Source of the DNA: Gemmatimonadota bacterium
GTDB lineage: Bacteria > Gemmatimonadota > Gemmatimonadetes > Gemmatimonadales > Gemmatimonadaceae
Direction of reading: 5' to 3'
NCBI GenBank assembly: GCA_031127075.1
Contig: JARIFA010000001.1
Location: 1 to 64,000 of the forward strand
DNA: 64,000 nucleotides
The notes beneath the pieces were generated by a model. The model was given only the letters and a program-made list of their open reading frames with translations. It did no database searches and was not told the origin of the DNA. The position numbers were made by a program, and so were the translations under genes. Below, piece after piece: positions 60,346-64,000 of the stretch. Each line of letters begins with the position of its first letter. The first letter of the stretch is position 1.

Positions 60346-61488
60346 TCACCGAACGCGCGTCCCCTCCCGAAGCACCTCCGGCGGGTAGACGACGACCCGC
60401 TGTCCGACGTTGACCCCCTCCACCGCGGCCGTCTCCTCTCCACGAGCGACGAGCCGGACCGGCGTACGTCGAGCACGCTGCGCATCGTCCACCACGAACA
60501 CGGCCCAGCGACTCCCATCCCGCACGAGTGCACCGGTCGGGACGACCAAGGCCTGCGGGAAGCGGGTGAGGACGATCCGTGCCTCCACGGCGAAATCGTG
60601 CCCAAGCGTCTGCGGTGCACGGAGCACCTCCGCGACGACCTGCACCCGCTGTTCGTCGACGCCGAGGGCCGAGCGGACCGTGCGCGCGGTGGGTTCGACT
60701 CGCCGCACGCGCGCTAGCAGCGTGTCGGTGCCGCTGACCACACGCATCAATGCCCCCGCCGGGATCCGGGGCGCATCCCGGCTCAGAATATCGACCACGA
60801 CATCCGGCCATCCGAAGGCGCCGAGCATCAGCAGGGGCGTCCCTGCGGCAACCACGCGCGGATGCTCCTCATCTACCCTGAGCACGACACCAGCGGTCGG
60901 GGCGCGCACGATGACCGGTGCGCCCGCCCCAGGGAGCAGCGCGCGTGCCGCATCGCGGGCGAAGACCGCCGCCGTCACCCGTGCGCGCGCCGCCTCGTAT
61001 TCCCGCTGGCGGGCATCCGCGGTGGCGCGCACCTCGTCGAGCGCCTGCGGGGAGATGCCGCCGACCGGGCCGAGTCGTTCCACACGCGCCGCACTGCGTC
61101 CCGATTCCGTCGCGGCGACGAGCGCCGCCCGCTCGATGGCGCGCGCGGCCTCCACCGTGGCCTCAGCCGCACCCACCTGCGCGACGATCTGACGCGCGGT
61201 CGCGGGGTCCGCGGCGGCGGCGGCGAGGACGCCGACCGGCATCCCCTCCGGCACGGTATCGCCCACGGTGAGCGGTCCCGGCGCCCACGCCCCCGTCACC
61301 GGCGCGGCGAGATCGAGGTGCCAGCGGGCTCGCGTGCGTCCCTCCTCGACGAGCACTTCTTCAAACGTCGTGCGCGCCACGAGCGCGGTCTCGACCGCCA
61401 GCCCACGCGGGGCGAACCGCCACCAGACGCCGACCGCGATGGCGATGGCGACCACGGCCCCGATGCTCCACTTCATCCACCGATGCAT
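60346..61488 (-). CDS. HlyD/MFP family periplasmic adaptor subunit
   Basis: N-terminal TM anchor; VIVRAPTAGVVLRVDEEHPRVVAAGTPLL; ALVVPTGALVRDG. Confidence 0.9.
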   Translation of the reverse strand: MHRWMKWSIGAVVAIAIAVGVWWRFAPRGLAVETALVARTTFEEVLVEEGRTRARWHLDLAAPVTGAWAPGPLTVGDTVPEGMPVGVLAAAAADPATARQIVAQVGAAEATVEAARAIERAALVAATESGRSAARVERLGPVGGISPQALDEVRATADARQREYEAARARVTAAVFARDAARALLPGAGAPVIVRAPTAGVVLRVDEEHPRVVAAGTPLLMLGAFGWPDVVVDILSRDAPRIPAGALMRVVSGTDTLLARVRRVEPTARTVRSALGVDEQRVQVVAEVLRAPQTLGHDFAVEARIVLTRFPQALVVPTGALVRDGSRWAVFVVDDAQRARRTPVRLVARGEETAAVEGVNVGQRVVVYPPEVLREGTRVR

Positions 61489-61492
61489 CCCG

Positions 61493-63862
61493 TCACTCCC
61501 GCGTCTTGAGGACGCCGATGAGGTCCAATCGATCGAGCCGTCGCCGGAGAGGCCGTGCCGCCACCATCCCCGCCACCGTCGGGATCGCGATCGCCGCGGC
61601 GATCGTGCGCCAGCCGATCACGAGCGGCATCCGAAAGAGTTCGGTCTCGCCGAACGAGGCGACGGTCGCCGCGGCGAAGCCGATGCCGATCACCACACCG
61701 ACCGGCACCCCCACCACACCGAGCACCGCGAGCTCCCCGAAGAGGATCCGCGCGACCTCGCTGCGGGTCAGTCCGAGCACGCGCAGGCTCGCGAGGTCCC
61801 GCGCACGCTCGGAGAGCGCGACACGCCCCGCGTTGTAGATGGTGCCGGCGGCGAGCGCGGCGGCGAAGCTCACCAGCGTGGTGAGCACGATCACGAAGTT
61901 CCGACGCAGCGTCTCGTCGAAGGCGCGCCGCACCGCAGCGCGCACCACCACTGCGCGTACCAGTGGCGCGCGCGTCAGCCGTGCATAGACGGCGTCCAGC
62001 GTCAGGGGGTCGACGGCGAGTCCGATCGCGCTCACCGCCTCCGACACGCCGACGAGCGGCCCGAACAGCTCCTGCGTCACGTAGACGTTCAGCCCAGCGA
62101 GATCCTCGACCACCGCGACCACCGGCGCGCTCCGTCGTCGGTCGCGCCCATCGAGGAATTCCACGTCGACGGTATCTCCCACGGCCGCCTCGAGCGCACG
62201 TGCCAGCGTCGCCCCCAGGGCGACGCCGCCACCCGGCACGCGCACCACACGTCCGTGCAGATCCACCACCTGCCGGAGTCGAGCCTTCGCCTCGACGCCC
62301 ACCAGCGCGGTGCGCCGATTCCGATGGCCGTGCCGAACGCGTACGCCGAGCTCGCGGATCGGCTCGGCGGCGATGACGCCGGGGATTTCTCGGGCGGCGG
62401 TAAGCGCGCGCAGCCCCTGCGGCTCCCCAAAGACGATGGTGACATCCGCGCGGTCCGCGTGCTCGAAGAGCACGGTGCGCATCCGTCGCACGGCGTCGAA
62501 GCCGAAGGTGCCGGCCACGACGACGGCCGCTCCGAGTCCGATGCCGAGGGCGCCGAGCGCGGTCCGCCACGGCCGATGCGTGAGGTTTCGGAGCGTCATC
62601 CGCGGCACCGGACGCCGCGCCCAGCGCGCGAGGATCCGTTCGACGCGGCCGTGTACGAAAGTCGCGGGGGGTTCGGGCCGCATCGCCTCGGCCGGCGCGA
62701 GCGAGAGCAGCCGTCGGAGTGCCCCGAACGCCCCGAGCCCAGCGGCGGCGACCGCGATACACACCGCCACCGAGAACTCGGCGGGATGCAGCGCGAGTCG
62801 GAGCGTCGGGAATCGGAAGAAGTCGGCGTACACGGACGCCAGATACCACGCGAACCAGACGCCGATCCCCGCGCCGAGGAACGTCCCCGCGGAGACAGGG
62901 ACGAGCGCGAAGAGCCCGTAGTGCCGCAGGAGCATCCACGACGGCATCCCGAAGGCCGTGAGCGTCCCCACCTGTTCACGTTGTTGTGCCACCACCCGAC
63001 CGAGCACGAGGTGGACCAGGAAGGCCGCGACGCCGAGGAAGATCACCGGGAGGACGAGCGCGAAGGTGCGGTTCTGCCGGATCTCCTCACTCAGGAAGCG
63101 GTGCGAGGCGTGCTGGTCACGGGTGTATGCCCCGGGTGTGCCGTACCGATCGAGCGCGCGGTCGAGCGCGGCGAGGACCGCCGCGGTATCGGCGCCGGGG
63201 GCGAGCGTGGCGGCAACCTCGTTCCAGGCCCCGCGGAGGCCGAGCGCATCGGACGCGACGTCGGCGTCGAGCCAGACGATGCCGTAACGCCTCGCATCGG
63301 GGAGCATATCGCCGGGGCGGATCTCATAGACGAACTCGGCGGTGACGGCGGTGCCGACCATCCGGAGCGCGCGCCACCGATCGCCGATGACCGCCCCAAG
63401 CGTATCACCGAGCGCGAGGTGGTTCGCCGCGGCGAATCCCTCGCTGACGAGTACCGCGTCACGCTCCCCCGGCACCGGGCGTCGTCCGGTCCGGAGGACG
63501 AGGGTGTTGAGGCGCGTCGACGCCGTCAGCGGAATCCCGACGAGATGCGCGGTGGCCGGTTCACGCAGTCCCGGCACACGCACGACGACATCGCCGACCG
63601 CGCGGGCCTCGAGTCGTGCGATGCCGGGAATCGCCCGGAGCGTCGGGAGTACGCCCTCCGGCGCCCGCCGGACCGTCGCGAAGAGGTCTGGGAATCGGAC
63701 GGTGTGGTAGTACGTCGTCTGGGCTCGCTCGAGCGTGCGCGCCATCGTCCGCATCGCGAAGAACCCCGCCTGGCCGCACGCGACGACCACGGCGATGGCC
63801 ACGAGCGCACCGAGGTGACTGCGTAGGTCGCGCGCGAGTTTGCGGTCCAGCAGGCGCCTCAC
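61493..63862 (-). CDS. FtsX-like ABC transporter permease (two FtsX domains)
   Basis: Long permease with [28 protein letters not shown] start, [29 protein letters not shown] start overlapping upstream stop. Confidence 0.92.
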   Translation of the reverse strand: MRRLLDRKLARDLRSHLGALVAIAVVVACGQAGFFAMRTMARTLERAQTTYYHTVRFPDLFATVRRAPEGVLPTLRAIPGIARLEARAVGDVVVRVPGLREPATAHLVGIPLTASTRLNTLVLRTGRRPVPGERDAVLVSEGFAAANHLALGDTLGAVIGDRWRALRMVGTAVTAEFVYEIRPGDMLPDARRYGIVWLDADVASDALGLRGAWNEVAATLAPGADTAAVLAALDRALDRYGTPGAYTRDQHASHRFLSEEIRQNRTFALVLPVIFLGVAAFLVHLVLGRVVAQQREQVGTLTAFGMPSWMLLRHYGLFALVPVSAGTFLGAGIGVWFAWYLASVYADFFRFPTLRLALHPAEFSVAVCIAVAAAGLGAFGALRRLLSLAPAEAMRPEPPATFVHGRVERILARWARRPVPRMTLRNLTHRPWRTALGALGIGLGAAVVVAGTFGFDAVRRMRTVLFEHADRADVTIVFGEPQGLRALTAAREIPGVIAAEPIRELGVRVRHGHRNRRTALVGVEAKARLRQVVDLHGRVVRVPGGGVALGATLARALEAAVGDTVDVEFLDGRDRRRSAPVVAVVEDLAGLNVYVTQELFGPLVGVSEAVSAIGLAVDPLTLDAVYARLTRAPLVRAVVVRAAVRRAFDETLRRNFVIVLTTLVSFAAALAAGTIYNAGRVALSERARDLASLRVLGLTRSEVARILFGELAVLGVVGVPVGVVIGIGFAAATVASFGETELFRMPLVIGWRTIAAAIAIPTVAGMVAARPLRRRLDRLDLIGVLKTRE

Positions 63863-64000
63863 CAGACGAGCGCCTCCGGCGTGGTCGGAGTCGGATTGCG
63901 CTCATCGCCGATGATGGCGCCGCTACGCAGGCGCAGGACCCGGTTCGCCATCCCCGCGACCGAGGCGTTGTGCGTGATCACGACGGTGAGGGTCCCGAAC
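63859..64000 (-). CDS. ABC transporter ATP-binding protein (LolD/MacB-like), C-terminal part, truncated by window edge
   Basis: Translated by hand: [46 protein letters not shown]. Confidence 0.85.
   Translation of the reverse strand, partial: FGTLTVVITHNASVAGMANRVLRLRSGAIIGDERNPTPTTPEALVW

Noticed and set aside
61268-63826. 852-aa plus-strand ORF
   Set aside because: Antisense to the FtsX permease; low-complexity Arg/His/Glu content.

Overview
A 64 kb, GC-rich, densely coding bacterial chromosome segment. The gene content (SusC/SusD pair, DHS-like protein, Suf operon, many secreted BNR and Tat-type proteins) suggests a Gemmatimonadota-like organism, but this is inference. I support about 56 protein-coding genes. 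They include a deoxyhypusine-synthase-like/LOG gene pair, QueG, a Cu+-type P1B ATPase, an aldehyde oxidoreductase whose FAD/4Fe-4S subunit gene lies ~35 kb from the other two, SucA, NDH-2, MlaE/MlaD, a SusC/SusD locus, a beta-oxidation cluster, a MarR-YceI-DoxX block, a sufBCDUS operon and a HlyD/FtsX/ABC exporter. I saw no rRNA, tRNA, CRISPR array, transposase or prophage. I did not identify a clear-cut new multi-gene system. The signals most worth a second look are: (1) a ~140 bp island of ~33% GC that holds a divergent promoter and the signal-peptide codons of a ChaN-like gene; (2) a degenerate heptad repeat (GGYTKRA) at three intergenic loci; (3) a shared operator-like sequence upstream of marR and yceI; (4) a GACTA-N6-TAGTC palindrome upstream of sufB; (5) the split PaoABC-like enzyme; (6) a Fic-like protein with an apparently dead catalytic loop fused to a winged helix. 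Family assignments come from motif recognition, not database searches.
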